From: Mansonella perstans | Taxonomy: Eukaryota > Nematoda > Chromadorea > Rhabditida > Onchocercidae | Direction: 5' to 3' | DNA: 64,000 nucleotides | NCBI GenBank assembly: GCA_037074765.1 | Contig: JBAMDO010000040.1 | Location: 186,001 to 250,000, forward strand | Shown here: in pieces, positions 38,301 to 51,701 of the stretch | Position numbering within the stretch: position 1 is the first letter of the stretch | Layout: every line of letters starts with the position of its first letter | Translations under genes and position numbers: made by a program | Notes under the pieces: generated by a model | What the model was told of the DNA's origin: nothing | Databases searched by the model: none | Seen by the model: the letters and a program-made list of their open reading frames with translations, nothing else

Positions 38301-41300
38301 TTTAGATTCATTTATTTTGCATTGAAGTGAGGGCTAGGATAACATACTATCAATAATTTATGAAAGTAATCAAAAAAATTGCTTAATTGATTTTCAAGCA
38401 AATGATTAGAATCCGAGCCACTGTCTCATAACTTACGATATAATATTTAGTCAAGCTTAGTCCTTTATTATACTCATTAATTTTTAAGCCTTGAATGAAC
38501 TTTTAAAAAAGGCATACTTTATAAAGGCGACAGATTGGTTGGTGACGCTATATTGCAGTTAACCTTGAATCTGCTTACTGAATGCAGAATCTAAACATGC
38601 CTCAAAAGTAATAAAACTGCATTACGCTTAAATTCTATAAAACTGACTATAAAATTCAATCACGGTTTAAATCTTTTTCTGTTAACCTCAGCCTCTAAAA
38701 ACCTTGTCATTATCAGTAACTATGCATTATAATTGATAATTTTCCGGAAATTAAGGCTTAAATAAACCTAAATCTCGTATTTACATCATCGTAAATCTCA
38801 TTACAACTAATATTGTCAGTGCGTAATCGATAAAAAAGAGTTTTGAGAATACTCGGATGATGAGAAACTCACTGCTAAAACAAAATAACTGGACAAATTA
38901 TGCGGACAAACCAATCGGTTGTAACAGATCAACTCCTTTTTCTTTTTAACGGAGAAATGGGAAGTATAATAATTATGATACAAATAAATTAAACATGGCC
39001 ATGGTGATACATGTTAAATAAGGAACTGGTGCGGAAGTGAGGTACAGTGATCGAATATTATAGCCAGAAATCATTTTACGGTATGCGGTATAGCTAGCTT
39101 TGCGCCATGATATGCGGTTGGGAAATAGAAGTACTTAGAAGAAACACTTCTCCCACTGAGCGCAGACACTGATGCTTTACACAAACTCATTCCGCTCATA
39201 GAAAGGAATACCACAAAAGAAGAACCTTTCTTTGAAATTCCTTTTCTTTTCCTATTTGTTTTTCAAGAAATTCCAATGACATTTCAATTATTTTCTTGGA
39301 GTAATTTCAATGCCAGTAATGTATTATAGTTAATTCAGTTCTATGTTAATAACAGTACAGAGAACTGTGTAGCTGGGATGAACAAGAAACGGGAGGTGAC
39401 GTGAAGCCAAGATGACGTAATCTAAGATGCGTGGTCAGTGGACAACTAAATTGAAGACCAGCAGTAATATCAACAGTGATCGAAAGATAACTATTTGTAA
39501 AAATGAACAGATAGCTGGAAAGCAAATTTTCCGATCCGTAAAAGGCTTTAAATGAAAACAAATCAAATTACTAGATTAATTTTTTTTATGACATTTATTT
39601 CTTCTTTTATTAATGGTTCCCCAGCGAAAGTCTTGAATTTTTTAACGAATGGGAGTATAGATTCTTGTTAAAAATTAACCTAGTAATTTGTTTTCATGAA
39701 GGATTCTTTTAGATTAAAATAATCGAAAAAGTAAAGCAACTTGCCTAACTGATCGACTGAATGCATTTTCTTGAACATGGTGTGATACCAATTTGAATTT
39801 TCAGTATGAATATCATGTTGGGGAATGGTACGTGGTGTACTTTTAAGTTCTTGTTCTGGTGCAGAGAGGTAGCTATTACGAATTTTTAATATGTCGCTGT
39901 TTGCCTCATTCTGTTGTCCTAGTTGCAACTGACAGTGACCGCTTTCAGGCTGCATTTTGGTCCTCAGTTCTATTGGTCTTGATAACGGCAACATTTCAAA
40001 ATGTGGTGCTATCGTTGTAACGGTGGTTGACGATGAAGCACCAAACTGGCTTCCTGCTTCTTGAGCAATATCAGTCCTAAAGTTGCTTACTGGAACATTA
40101 TCATTGTGATTGATTGATCTAGGTATTTCCAAGTTCTTATTAACCACTTCATTTCTATCTATTCTGTGACCGTTAAGGAAAAATGTTGGTGGGTTCAATG
40201 TAAGTGTAGGGCTGAAACTGATAGTATCTTTAGCAATGGATGATGTTATTAAAGGCGAAGAAAGTTGTGGACAATCATCAACTCTCTGTTTAACTGGTTT
40301 CAGTTTTTGGTAATCTTTTAATTGGCTAGATCCTGTCACATCATTGACTGGGTAACAAATGTAATCGTTGTTCTCATCGTGTTTTTGGATGATTGTTGAT
40401 GGTGAAAATGAATTCGAGGAAGACGCCGGTACGACGAATGTATTGCTAGGATAAATATTAGGCGTATTCAGGGAGGCAATTACTGGAGAAGAAAGCGTGA
40501 CTGCATGACTGGATGATACCGGAGTTATGCAGGATATATGCCGCTGTACCGGCTCATGTACAACCGGTATCTGTTTCTGGAATGCTGTGTGATTGGATGA
40601 TTGAGGATTGCTGTTTGGTTTCGGCATTTTCGGAGCCAGATGATGTGAATTCGATGCGTCGTCATGATGCTGAACATTTGAATATTGTTCGTTTGAGTCG
40701 GAACCCCATAATGGCGACCTCGTACGGTCTTTATTAACTGTTACAGTACCACTTGAAAGTGGTAGAGTACCTGGCATTTTAACCTCCAATTTTCTGGCGA
40801 TTTGTTCACGAAGCGAAGCAACTGACTGAGGTTTCGGTATTTCAATGCCGCTTTCTGCTCTTGGTATCATTGGATTTCTGTTACCACCATCTCTTGTTTC
40901 GGTTCGCAACGTCCACTTTGTCCCACCAGATGTAGACCCGTTTTTTGACTTAACTTGTATTCCTGATGGTGGAGGTGGAGGTGGTGGTGGTGTCATAGGC
41001 ATCTCGGGCGATACTCTTCCGATCATCATCTGCAACAAAATTTATTACAACGATATTGTCTACGTACTACGTTCCACCTCTTGCGAACACAAGTTACATC
41101 AATCTGACTGAGCTAAACTGAAATTTCTAAGCATTTACCTTCAGCAGTCTATCATTCCGCTATTTTTATTACTAAAGCCATTTTCAAGTATATTGATTGT
41201 CTGTGACCTATCAAGAGAAATAGTTTATGAAGATAGAATACTTATGAAACTTAGAAAGTGAGAAAATGTCTCAGATTCAAAGGTTAAAGTAATCGAAATC

Positions 41301-43631
41301 TCAAACTTGAAAAGGGGATATTATCGTCCGAAAAAGAAGACATAAACAAATACAAGAAAAACTTAATCGTTCCACAAATTTTAAAAAGAAAAAAAAGTAT
41401 GACATTCACCAACATGAAAGTATTATTAATCAACGTATTAATAATGTTAGAAAAAGTTGATGCTATTTTAATAACCGAAGAAAAACGTGTTGATAGCGTT
41501 CTTTTGGAGCTTGTTAGATTATTTCAAATTCCATTATTTTATTTAAAAATTTTTTTTTTTGGCACTAAATTTCACCTATCATCAAGAATCAAGAATACTT
41601 CATAAAGCGCCTTATTTTTTCAATCGAAACCGATTTTCGGCACAAATATGAATACCTATAAAGTTTCCTTGTTCTTATTCATAATCAACTTACATCATTT
41701 ATTTAGAACGGATCATTTTACTTTTTTATTGATGGCTTTTTTGTTCAGTTCTCATTTCTTTTCTCTAATGCAAGAATATTGAAAAGCAACTTATTGTTTC
41801 TGAAAATACTTTGAAATCTGGAGAAGAAAATGACCGAAAGTTGATTTCAAAGCAGTTCAACTAAATTAGTAGTACAATGGTAAGAAAAGCGCTTTTGAAA
41901 AAGTGCTGCAGAAGATGAAAAATTTGCTCCATTTCCTATCTCTACTCCTGAAAATGAGCAGATTCTTAACTAATTTGTCGTGAAATGGCTCGCGATATTG
42001 AGAGGACAAGCAACACAAATATATGAACTGGACAGACTACCAGATGAACAAACAGGGTTGATGATATATATATGACAGCAAATACCTCTGAGCAAGGATT
42101 TACCTCTTCATTTCGAAATTCTGATTTTGCTGAAATCTTTTCTTGTTCATCAGAAGCCTGAAAATTGATTAAATTCAAACATTTAACATTTTGGTAGAGA
42201 TTGCCGTGCAAATCCAAATGAAAAAATCTTAACAAAATTTTCAAGTTAAAAAGCTTATTTTGAAGACAAATTGAAAAATTTTGTACAAATATTATTACCA
42301 TGCATATAGAAGATGAAGAGAATATTAATCAACGTTAACATATTTCAAAGCTGTAAAATAACACATTCATTGATGGATGGTACGATTGATTACTATACAT
42401 TTGCAATGAATGCCAATGAAATAAAAAGTTAAAATTTTATTAGGAGCAAAAGAAAGGAAAAAAAGTGAAAGAAACTAACAAAAGAATTTAGAAATGAGGC
42501 AGTTAGAAAAATGTTGTTAGAAATAATCATAAATATTATATATTTTTTTTTCTTTTATGTACTTTAAAACTCGCAATCGCTATTGCTGCCACGAACAGTT
42601 TGTCTTATGATTGATGATAATGGATGAAGAAGCCAAAAGTGTCTAATGGATTTCGAGTTGATCTTTTTGTTTCTCTTCTTTTTTTTTTTTTTTTTTTTTT
42701 TTTTCTATAACTCTTAAAAAAGAAACACATAAGCATCCAATTACAATAGGAACATAATGAAGGAAACTTTTAGAAATACAATAGCTAACAAATGTTGCAT
42801 GTTTACTTTACCGATTGAAATTGTAAAAATTATTGCCGCAGAACTTTTAAAGTTCAGGAAGACGAAAACAAAGAGAAGGCCCAAATACTGGTGAAAATTG
42901 GATTAAGTATTCCAAGACTAACACAATAAGACAAATTCAGATCTTTTTCAAACTTGTGTAATTTTAGAAATCTAGTAAAAAAATTTTGCTGATTTCAGCA
43001 TAGTCGTAATTTTACTAATTTCCTCTGCTACGTTTTATGATAATAAATGAATTTTCTGCATTCATTAGTGCATCTTTTCGGTTTGAAAATCGCAGTTTGA
43101 ATATGACAGAAAGGATGCTGTGGAAAAAACTTCACAAAACTTAATCTTATTCATCAACGATTTCGTCAAATTATTTTGAACATTACTTATTTTCGACCTG
43201 TGATGATAATTAAATAAAAGTTGTCTGGATGAGTCATTTATGCAGAAGAAATTCATAAAATAATAGAAATAATACAACAATTAAACAGAAAAGTCTAAAT
43301 CAAAGATCATCGCTCCAAGCTTTTTGGTACAAAATTGTGGAAATTCATATTATGAAGAAGATAAATAGTAAAAAGTGGAAAAAAAGAAGAACAGAAGTGC
43401 TAAAAAACAAAGTAGCTTGTAATAAAAACTTGAGAATGTAGAGGTGAAAACATTTCAAATTTGTTGTTAATAAGAACTTGTCTCATGAATTAGATAAAAG
43501 CGAATTGTATCAAGATTTTTAGAAACAGGAATTGTATTACATTCAGGATTACATCGAGTTTCAAACACAGAAGATGGCGAACGTAAAGACGATAGGAGCA
43601 ATTGTGCGGAAGACGTTGCTGGTATTGCCAT
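29329..43631 (-). CDS. sorb-1: SORBS/vinexin/CAP-type adaptor with SoHo-like motif and three SH3 domains (sorb-1 like, at least 931 aa)
   Basis: Well-supported exons: 41029-39745, 36731-36663, 36474-36204, 36049-35971, 34846-34692, 34371-34213, 33937-33823, 33521-33432, 33241-33060, 32796-32767, 30243-30117, 29891-29720, 29390-29329 (2796 nt from the internal Met at 41029). Probable N-terminal exons are 43631-43527 and 42157-42104. The largest exon has a run of eight Pro, a low-complexity Ser/Thr/Asn region and, at its end, [18 protein letters not shown], which resembles the SoHo segment of sorbin proteins. A Lys/Glu/Gln-rich coiled-coil-like exon follows. SH3-1 contains [11 protein letters not shown]...NWMEGEHNG...[10 protein letters not shown]3-2 ELSLQKGEIL...[10 protein letters not shown]...GIFPKSYV, and SH3-3 [14 protein letters not shown]...CDDGWFIG...GTFPGNYV, which ends the protein as in vertebrate SORBS. 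Members link actin, vinculin and signalling proteins at adhesions and muscle dense bodies. The first big intron starts with GC, not GT. The acceptor of exon 36049 is uncertain. Confidence 0.88.
30244..32766. other. Large sorb-1 intron with two plus-strand open frames
   Basis: This 2.5-kb intron separates the linker exon 32796-32767 from exon 30243-30117. On the opposite strand there are two open frames, 30514-30717 (67 codons) and 30810-31022 (70 codons), with moderately protein-like composition but no recognisable domain or splice links. They may be chance or remnants of a nested gene. Confidence 0.3.
36732..39744 (-). other. 3.0-kb GC-AG intron of sorb-1
   Basis: The donor after CAGTTAG is GCAAGT and the acceptor is TTATTCAG. 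Phase is conserved (1 then 2) and both flanking exons are protein-like. Without splicing, the frame would run to a stop at 39680 and give a protein without SH3 domains. Confidence 0.65.
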
Positions 43632-46600
43632 AGCTGTTGTTACCAATGGGAGTGCTGCAGTTTGCAACTAGCTGTAGTTACTTCTTTAGCTTTCTTGAAA
43701 ACTTAAAATCCCTCTCTAAATGCTTTCACACAGAAACGATAAATATAGCTTTACACAGGACATCGCCTCCCAATCACTACTAAACAGATTAGTTCATCAT
43801 CTCCTTATCATGCCAAACTGGATATATTTTAAAGCCATCTCAAAATTATACTCTTAATTTATTTTAAAATCTCCAACCACATTATTTGAAATTTCAAACT
43901 GCCATTTCATCCAAGTTATTGTTGTAAGAAGTCTAGTTGTCTAGTTATTTGTTCGTTTTCCTTTTTTGGCAACTTTTTCAGTGATAAATTCTCATTTCTT
44001 TTAATCAGATAAAGCTCAACAAAAACTGAAAGGTATATTTGATGCATGGAAAATATCAATTAAAACTTGGTAATACAACTATCATCATTTATGAAACATT
44101 AACTCATATTAAAAATAAGTTTTTGAAAACCATTGGATCAATGGATATGACGCGTCGGATTTTCTGACGAAAAGTAGCTTTTTTTCGGTGAAACCAGATA
44201 TTTTCAAAAATTACATATAAAATGCTGAAGACTGTAAATATTTGGTATTCAACATCAGGCACAATCGTGTAAATAAACGGTTAAAATAGTGAAGCAACTG
44301 ACGATGCAATGCCGCTAGAGATGTAGTTACATAAACATTGCGCTCGATTGTGTTAGTACATTGATTTAGCTTTTTCGTTGTGAACAGCTCAACTGCAACC
44401 CAGTACCTTTATGACATTTTGATGAGGTGTTAAACGTCAGATATTCATCTACTAAGAAGTAGTAAAAGATAAGCAGATTTAATTGAATAATTTGAAATGT
44501 ACAAATTCTGCAAAGGATAAGTAGAAGGATGAATGAATATTTGTCTATCATTATGTTACACTGATATGAACTGTTCTACTAAAGCATGTACAATAGCAAT
44601 TATGAGTTTGCTTATAATTCTGGAAGTTTTATTGCATATTCCGACGTTGATTGTATTCCGGTATCCATAGTTGATTGAGTGAAACCGGCAAAATTTTCTC
44701 AAATAGAATTTATCCAGAAATGTGAGAATCTTGATGGTTAGACGATAAAGATGATGATTTATGTTCAGTCTTTTAGTAAAGTTCAGTCCATATCTGTGAA
44801 AGTATGAAATACCTTTATGCTTGCTAGCATTTCAAGAAAACCGCTGCTTATGGCTAATTGAAGTATGCATGCTACATTAAATATGACGATATCATTTCAA
44901 ACTCAAGAATTCTTAAGCACCCTACGAATATCCTCAAAATACGTTTGCCATCAAAAGCGGTGAAAATTTATAAAAAAATCAATTCTATATCTTTTTTATT
45001 CCTAGTTGAAACTGACCATTATATCCATAAATGCGCGTGAAATAAGATACATATATAGGCAATTCCTTAATGAAAGATAATTTCTGCATATTCTTAAAGA
45101 CAGCACAGGTTTATCGTTAAGCTTCATTGATACTGCTGTTTCCCATGCATTGAAATGATTACTAGTTGGCTTACATCATATGAAGATTCTGGGTCACCAA
45201 ACTCAAATGCTGCAAAGCTTCCTTGTATCTAGTTCCATTGGTACTGGAGACAAATGTTTAAGATGCTTACCATACCTTCTGTTAACACAAATTCTCTGAA
45301 ACAGATTCATAAATGATTTTTTCTCAAATAAATAGCACAATGAGCACAAGATAACACTTTTCGTCATCGAATTTCTATAGAATATAACTAATCGCTTAGA
45401 GTTGTACCTTTAAACATTTCAGTTGTAAGAATTAATAAAATTAAGATAGATTAGAGATAGGAACATCTCTTCTAAATTGGTCAAATATGTTCATTGATAA
45501 GTATGAACTAGACAGAAAGAATAGTTTTAAATGAGCAGTGTCAATTTGACAAGAAATAAATCGCGGAGAAAAACTAAACAAAACAAACGAATAAATAATT
45601 TTATTGAAAAAAAAAAGGAAACAAATCGAATTATATACGCGCCTTTTTGCATGACAATGCAATCAAACAAGATGTTAATCAAGAGCAAATAATGCATTTT
45701 GTAGGCATTTCACTATGACGTGGAAAATCATGCGAAAATTTTGCAAACAGCTAAAAAAAAATATAAAAACAAATTGAACTGAACTACTGTTCTCTCGTAT
45801 CAAATCTAATCTGAAGATGGTCACGGTGTGAGAATGTGAAAATGATAATTAACAGTAGGAAGCGATAGCGGAACCTTGGAAAAAGCTAATAATGTAGGTG
45901 CAACAGTTATGGCCAATTGGTGGGAACGATTAATATCATGAATCTTTTAACAGATATTTATGTGTACCTGCATCTCGAATCATTTAGGCCATCATGTGAA
46001 AAATTCTTACGTTTGATGGCAGGATAGTCTTTGGACAGCTATTGAATCCCGGTAAGCAATTAATGTTGAACAAGGACCATTACGGCACTTTCGACACTTT
46101 AATTCAAGGTTAGGTTAAGTAATTGCCAGTGAAATCGACAATCATTTCCACCTGCCTTGTATTACACATTTTAACAAGTTTCTAATAATTGCTGAACTTT
46201 ATCTTTAATAGTTTCATTGAAAAAAAAAAACTTAACAGTTTCATTAATAGTAAAGAAAGGTAAATGGGACCGATTAAATAATTGTATTCAAATTTACAAG
46301 GCTATAATTAGTAGTCGCTGTGGGAAATGGTGCCAATATGGTGGCTTAGACTGATTGGATCAAGATATTAGAAATACAGTTTAAAGAAAAAGCAGTCAAA
46401 TAAAATGTTATGATCAAAACATTTTTTTGTTTCAAAAAGACCAAAATATTAAAAAAAAAAGTTTAAAGACATGTTTTGCTCTAAACTTTTCTTTGTCAAA
46501 ATTAAGAAAGAAAACTATTAAAAGCAAAAAGAGAATTATAATTGAGTGATTCGAATCCATTCATCTGAAAAAGGGTCAAAATCAAGTCATCTCTATTTCC

Positions 46601-47487
46601 AGAAACATTTGCTAATGAAAGGAGCTGTCAAGAATATATGAAAAACAATAAGTTCTAAAAATACGTCAATTTTTGATGATATAAAGTGGCCAGATGTTTG
46701 ATTGAGGAAACAGTCAAGTATGAAAGAGGGGTACTTGATAGATAAATGCAAGAGGAGCAGGAAAAATAAAGATGAGGATCAGATGATAGGCATAGTAGAA
46801 GTAGCAATGTTGTTAAAACGAAAGTTAGAAGTGATTGAAAAGGTTGCAAGATTTTCTAGGCCATACTTTTCCTACTATTTTTATCCATCCTCTTTAACAT
46901 TTATAGATCAGGCCTTCCACTTTGTTCTTATCTCATTTTTATTCCTTTTCAAATTTACCGCCCACACTTTGACAAGTTACAGTAATTGAACTGCAACCAC
47001 TGCATACCGTGGTAGGATTTATGGCTCTTAAAAGTCCCATTTTTTTTTTTCATTTTCAGTTTGTTGGTGTTGTTTTAGGTGATCGTAGTGCTGCATTAAT
47101 TTCTTGGGTATGTGACAGATGTTGTACAGTATTCTACGCGTACGGATTGATATCTTAACTAATGCAGAATTCGTATTCTAAGGCTTTATATGAACTTAAT
47201 TAATGAGATTTTTCTGTGCTAGTTGTTGAGTAATTCAGTGAAATTTGTAACTAGTAAAGCTATGAATGGTTTACATCACTTGATTTCAATCTTTAAATAG
47301 TATCCGATATTAATCATTTACTCGTTGTTTCTCACATAATAAAGGATTCCAGTAGAGGAAGGAAAAGTATTTTGTATGTGAAGATTAATTTGATACATGA
47401 GGGAAGTTTCTAAAAAAAATTTTTTTTACGTTATATGGATTCGATGAAATCATTAAATATTGTTTTACAATTTCTATCTATTCAGTG
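43632..47487. other. Divergent intergenic region between sorb-1 and the TRAM gene
   Basis: About 3.9 kb. It contains homopolymer tracts and a purine-rich stretch (46700-46860) that opens a frame by composition. No exon chain was found; the promoters of both genes are expected here. Confidence 0.5.
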
Positions 47488-47490
47488 ATG
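47478..47490 (+). promoter_or_regulatory. Spliced-leader type acceptor of the TRAM gene
   Basis: TATTCAG, then TG, then ATG. The two-base gap between AG and ATG is typical of nematode trans-spliced mRNAs. Confidence 0.45.
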
Positions 47491-50400
47491 GTTGAATTGC
47501 GTCGTTCAATGGGAGGACGGGGCAAGAAAACTTCACCACCATTCCTCTCCCATGAATTTGTTATTCAAAATCATGGTGATATTATGTCTTGTTTATTGAT
47601 GATCGTTGTCGTTGGTCTTCTTTTTCAGGTAATTCTTTTTTCGAAAAATCAAAGAAACAGTAGATGATATTCGTTAACATGAGTTATATAACAAAATGCA
47701 TTGTTAGTTATAGCTTAGTTTATCTGCTAAAGTACACGAAAAACTTATGTATTAGATCATTTAGCTTTTAATCGAATCTGTAATTTTATAGGGTACATCG
47801 GCACTTGCAAGCATTTTCATTGTTGCGCAATACAATGAAACATTCCCGCTAACTGTAGATTCCGGTATGTTGAAAAATTAGTTTTTTTAAGCTGCTTTAA
47901 TTTTCTTTGTAATGATATGTCTCAGCTCTTAGTTGCTGTTTTAGCTATCTTACGTTGAATATGTAATTGATTCTGGAAAGTGGTATGGATTTTTTCAAGG
48001 TAGGATGCAGCTGATGCCTACTATCCATGCAAGCCTAGTTCTTTTAAATGTCTTCACTATTATTGCTAATCAATTAAAAAATTGTTGGGGATAACCATTT
48101 TGTCGTCATGTGAGGAAGCAATCATTTAATTTTTAGGTAGTATCGCAAAAGCTTTATAAGTAGTACATGTTGTCTTTAAATGTGTTTAAAACACAGGGCA
48201 ATTTTTTTTTCTTCTAGAACCACAAACTTATTATCGGACTGGTTTGAAAGATGTAGCAGCTGTTGTGTTTTATGCTATTGGATGGATTACAATTCATGCG
48301 ATTTTGCAAGAATATGTGTTGGACAAATTGCAGCGGAAACTTCATTTGAGTAAAACAAAGATGAGTAAATTTGCTGAGTCGGGACAACTATTCGTTTTTG
48401 CTTTATATTCCGTTATACATAGTGGTAAGTTATTTTTCCTGAAATGATGCCCTCAGTATTTCTTGAAACGATGGCTTTAACATTTTTTTTCTAAGCTTCG
48501 ATATAGTCTTTATCAGTCATTTTTGTATTTCATTGATTATGCATTTCACCGTGATTATACTCTTGTCTGACATGATTTATAGGCTACATAATACATGATT
48601 TACGAATGCATCTCGACCTTACAAAATTGTGGGTTGGGTATTCCGAAATCCATCGTTATATGACACTTCATCTGAAACTCTTTTTTATTTTTCAGGTATC
48701 ATTACTTTACCTGTTGACTTTTATGTAAATGACAACTATTTGTTCACAAAATTTCCTAACCTCTTTCGTTTCATCTTATTTTTACATTTCATTCCCGAAA
48801 ATGCACAAAATATATTGTAGATTGCTTATTGGTTGCATCAGTTCCCTGAATTTTATTTCCAAAAAGTACGTAAAGACGAAATACAGCCGCGAACACTGTA
48901 TTCAGTTATTTTTCTTTTCTTCACCATTGCAGCATATTCTTTGAAGTAAATGTTTCACATATTTTTCTACCTTATTTTTACTTTTTTGTCCTTTAAATCT
49001 TGTAAACTAGTTAAATTTCCATTTAAGTGTACCATTTTTCAACTGGACAAAAATCATAAATTTTATTTACAAATGGTTGAATTATATGGGATGACTGTCC
49101 TGTAAACCTAAGTCTTTCGATATTTGCCCATAATTATATGGGTTTTCTGGAAATAATTGTGTCATTCCCTTATCCACCTATGTTTAACACCACACTCAAG
49201 TTTGTACTGTTTCTTTCCAAAATATTTTGCATAATTAATTCGATTCTAAAGCTTTCTTGCGAATTTGAGGAAAAAGGACGAGGGGCAGTTGAATAAAGGA
49301 GATAATTACGTACTCTTTGTTACAGTGGAATGTAAATTAGAAGTAGCGATATCAATTTCAGTATTTTTTTTCAGTTTCAATCGGCTGGCTCTAGCCCTCC
49401 TTTTTCTGGAGTATGTTTCACAAAATGTTTTCCATCTTACACGCTTGTTTCACTTTGCTGAAAAATGGAACATTGCAAAGACTGGGTTCGTTTAATTTTT
49501 GTTTCCGTAAAAGTATTCAAGTTGGCTATCGCAAAATTATTATTTTTTTAAGCACCGTCTGGTTGGAAAGAATGATATAGCTGAGATGGCATGCTTATTT
49601 TCTTCAGATCAGTTTTTTTGTTTTATTATAACAACGATGAGAATAAGTGTTTCCCATAATATTAAATCGGCATTTTGGCTTAATATGTTCATTAGAACAA
49701 AAATTTAGTTTTAAAATTTGGAATACTATATTCGTGGTAGTACGATTGGCGAGCGCAGTGTTAGCTGTACTTACATTATGGTATGGACTTCGTTCCAATG
49801 AAACTCCCTATATGGATCCGGTGAATGGAAATTTCAACACAGCGTTTGTCCGGTAAGTTCTTTTAGTGCAGAATTAAAATGATATTTGCAGTTTTGGTCA
49901 ATAACTTTGTGTGTTAAATTATTTTCGTATTTCTGTTTATCGAACAGTTAGATTTACATTTGATTTTGCAAGTTGTTTAGAAATATTGTGGTTACAGGTT
50001 AAATAGTTTGTTATGTGTGCTGGCATTACAATTATATATGCTGTGGAACTTTGTTTTATTCCATGTCCGTCGCTACCGAGAGAAACATAGTAAAATTAAG
50101 ATGGATAAGCAATTTAGAATCCAGCAAAAGAGAAGGAAGCATATAAACGACGATGTTAGTTCATTTATTCATCTCCATGTGTTATTAAAATATGTGGCTT
50201 GTGCATCTTGTTGTGAGAAGCACAGAATGTTTATTCCAGTATAACAGTTGGAAATATATATTGATAGTTCCACTAACTTCTGGAAGAATATATGGGTAAA
50301 TTTCTCGGTAAAAAATCAAAATATCAGTCGTCAAATCAAACTCTGATTATTTGAATAGGCTGGACATTCTCGTTGAATATTTGAATAGAACTATCAGGCA

Positions 50401-50554
50401 ATTGAGAATCACTGCTTGTGCAAGCAGAAAATTAAATAACATTGCTGTTGACATCTGATTACTATTAAAAATATTACGAATAACACATTAGTTAAGATTG
50501 CAGGTGCGCGATCTACCAGAAGCTGACCAACATTCCCGTAAGAGATGCAATTAA
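47488..50554 (+). CDS. TRAM1-type translocating-chain-associated membrane protein, TLC domain (373 aa)
   Basis: Nine exons in phase: 47488-47628, 47792-47864, 48218-48424, 48583-48695, 48821-48945, 49375-49485, 49709-49852, 49998-50154, 50504-50554 (1122 nt). The length matches vertebrate TRAM1 almost exactly. The N terminus has SPPFLSHEFVIQNHGDI, followed by several hydrophobic membrane segments. LQEYVLDKLQRKLHLSKTK and SKFAESGQL are family hallmarks at the start of the TRAM/LAG1/CLN8 (TLC) domain, and AYWLHQFPEFYFQKVRKDEI is the conserved core. The tail is basic (KEKHSK, QQKRRKH, SRKR). TRAM proteins sit in the ER membrane beside Sec61 and help some signal sequences and membrane segments insert. 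If intron 8 were retained the protein would instead end at 50244 after about 29 different residues; the spliced form is preferred because its last exon is charged and in phase. Confidence 0.95.
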
Positions 50555-51701
50555 ATTATTCAAAAATGACGAGGTTTTAAAGTGACGGGAGCATATGCCT
50601 TATTGTATGACGAAAATTCGTCGAACAATTTCCGCATATGATACATTTCTGTGAATTAAGGATGCTTTATTGTCTCAAAATTTTTAGTTGTGCTTAAAAG
50701 CATAAAAATCTATACACTAGGTTATGATTAGTACATTTTCCAATAGTTCTTTATTTCTTTAATCATTTGCTAGGAAAAGATTTTAATTAGGGCAAAGCAA
50801 AGGGAAGATTATATGGTTCAGATATAGCGGTTGACAAATCACATCATCCATATTCTAATTGTTGATTCTTGGTTCTTTTATTCTTTTTCTAGTTTTAGGC
50901 ACCTTATTATCCCTCTTATATCTGTCAGCGATATTATGGCAGTTGATTTTTATGAAATTGCCTAATTTCCAATTCTTTTGGATCTTCATAACATTTTTTT
51001 GGGGTCTGAAATCTTTTTATATTGAAATCTGATTTAATAGTTGCAAATATATGTCAAGTAATATAAAATATGAAAGTATTATATTTAAATTATCTTTCAA
51101 ACATCTGTTTCCAACTGTAATTTAATGCTCTTTTTTTTCCTTGTCTTTCTTCATTTCACATTTTCCTTCATCGTCAGTTTGCTGTAATTTTAACGTTATT
51201 TGTCTTGTGTTTTATTTTTTTAACATAACTTCATTTTCCGGTTGCTCGTCCATTTTAATTTATATTCGAACGATGTCAATAAGTCTATTTTTTTTGTAGT
51301 TAATTATTGGTAACTTTCTTTGCTATCTGACAACAGAATATCACAGAAATTAAACGGTGAGATGAGCTGATGGTGCTGGCCGAGTCGGTTCTCATAATTT
51401 GTACGGTTTTTTTGTCCCTTCAAACAACGGTCTTTTTAGTGAGTTATAACCAAAGACTACCTTCGAGCAGTAGTTTTGTTTATAATAGACATTAATATTT
51501 CATTCTTTATAAATTCAGCTGAATAATACATTTTAAAATCATCTGACCCTTCAAGTATTAGAGTACAATTGCAATACAAATTGTTATACACATGACAACA
51601 AATTACATAACTTAAAAAATACTCAGACATTGAATGAGATTGTCGAAATCAAAAATTCGACTCTTTCTAATTCTTGACAGTGTTGAAATTTTCAAAAATA
51701 A
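50555..51701. other. Convergent intergenic DNA
   Basis: AT-rich 3' flank of the TRAM gene and of the minus-strand genes beyond it. No exon or repeat recognised. Confidence 0.5.

Noticed and set aside
46702..46989. Plus-strand frame rich in K, R and E
   Set aside because: It comes from a purine-rich stretch with no start context, splice partner or domain, and the second half turns into F/Y/S-rich noise.
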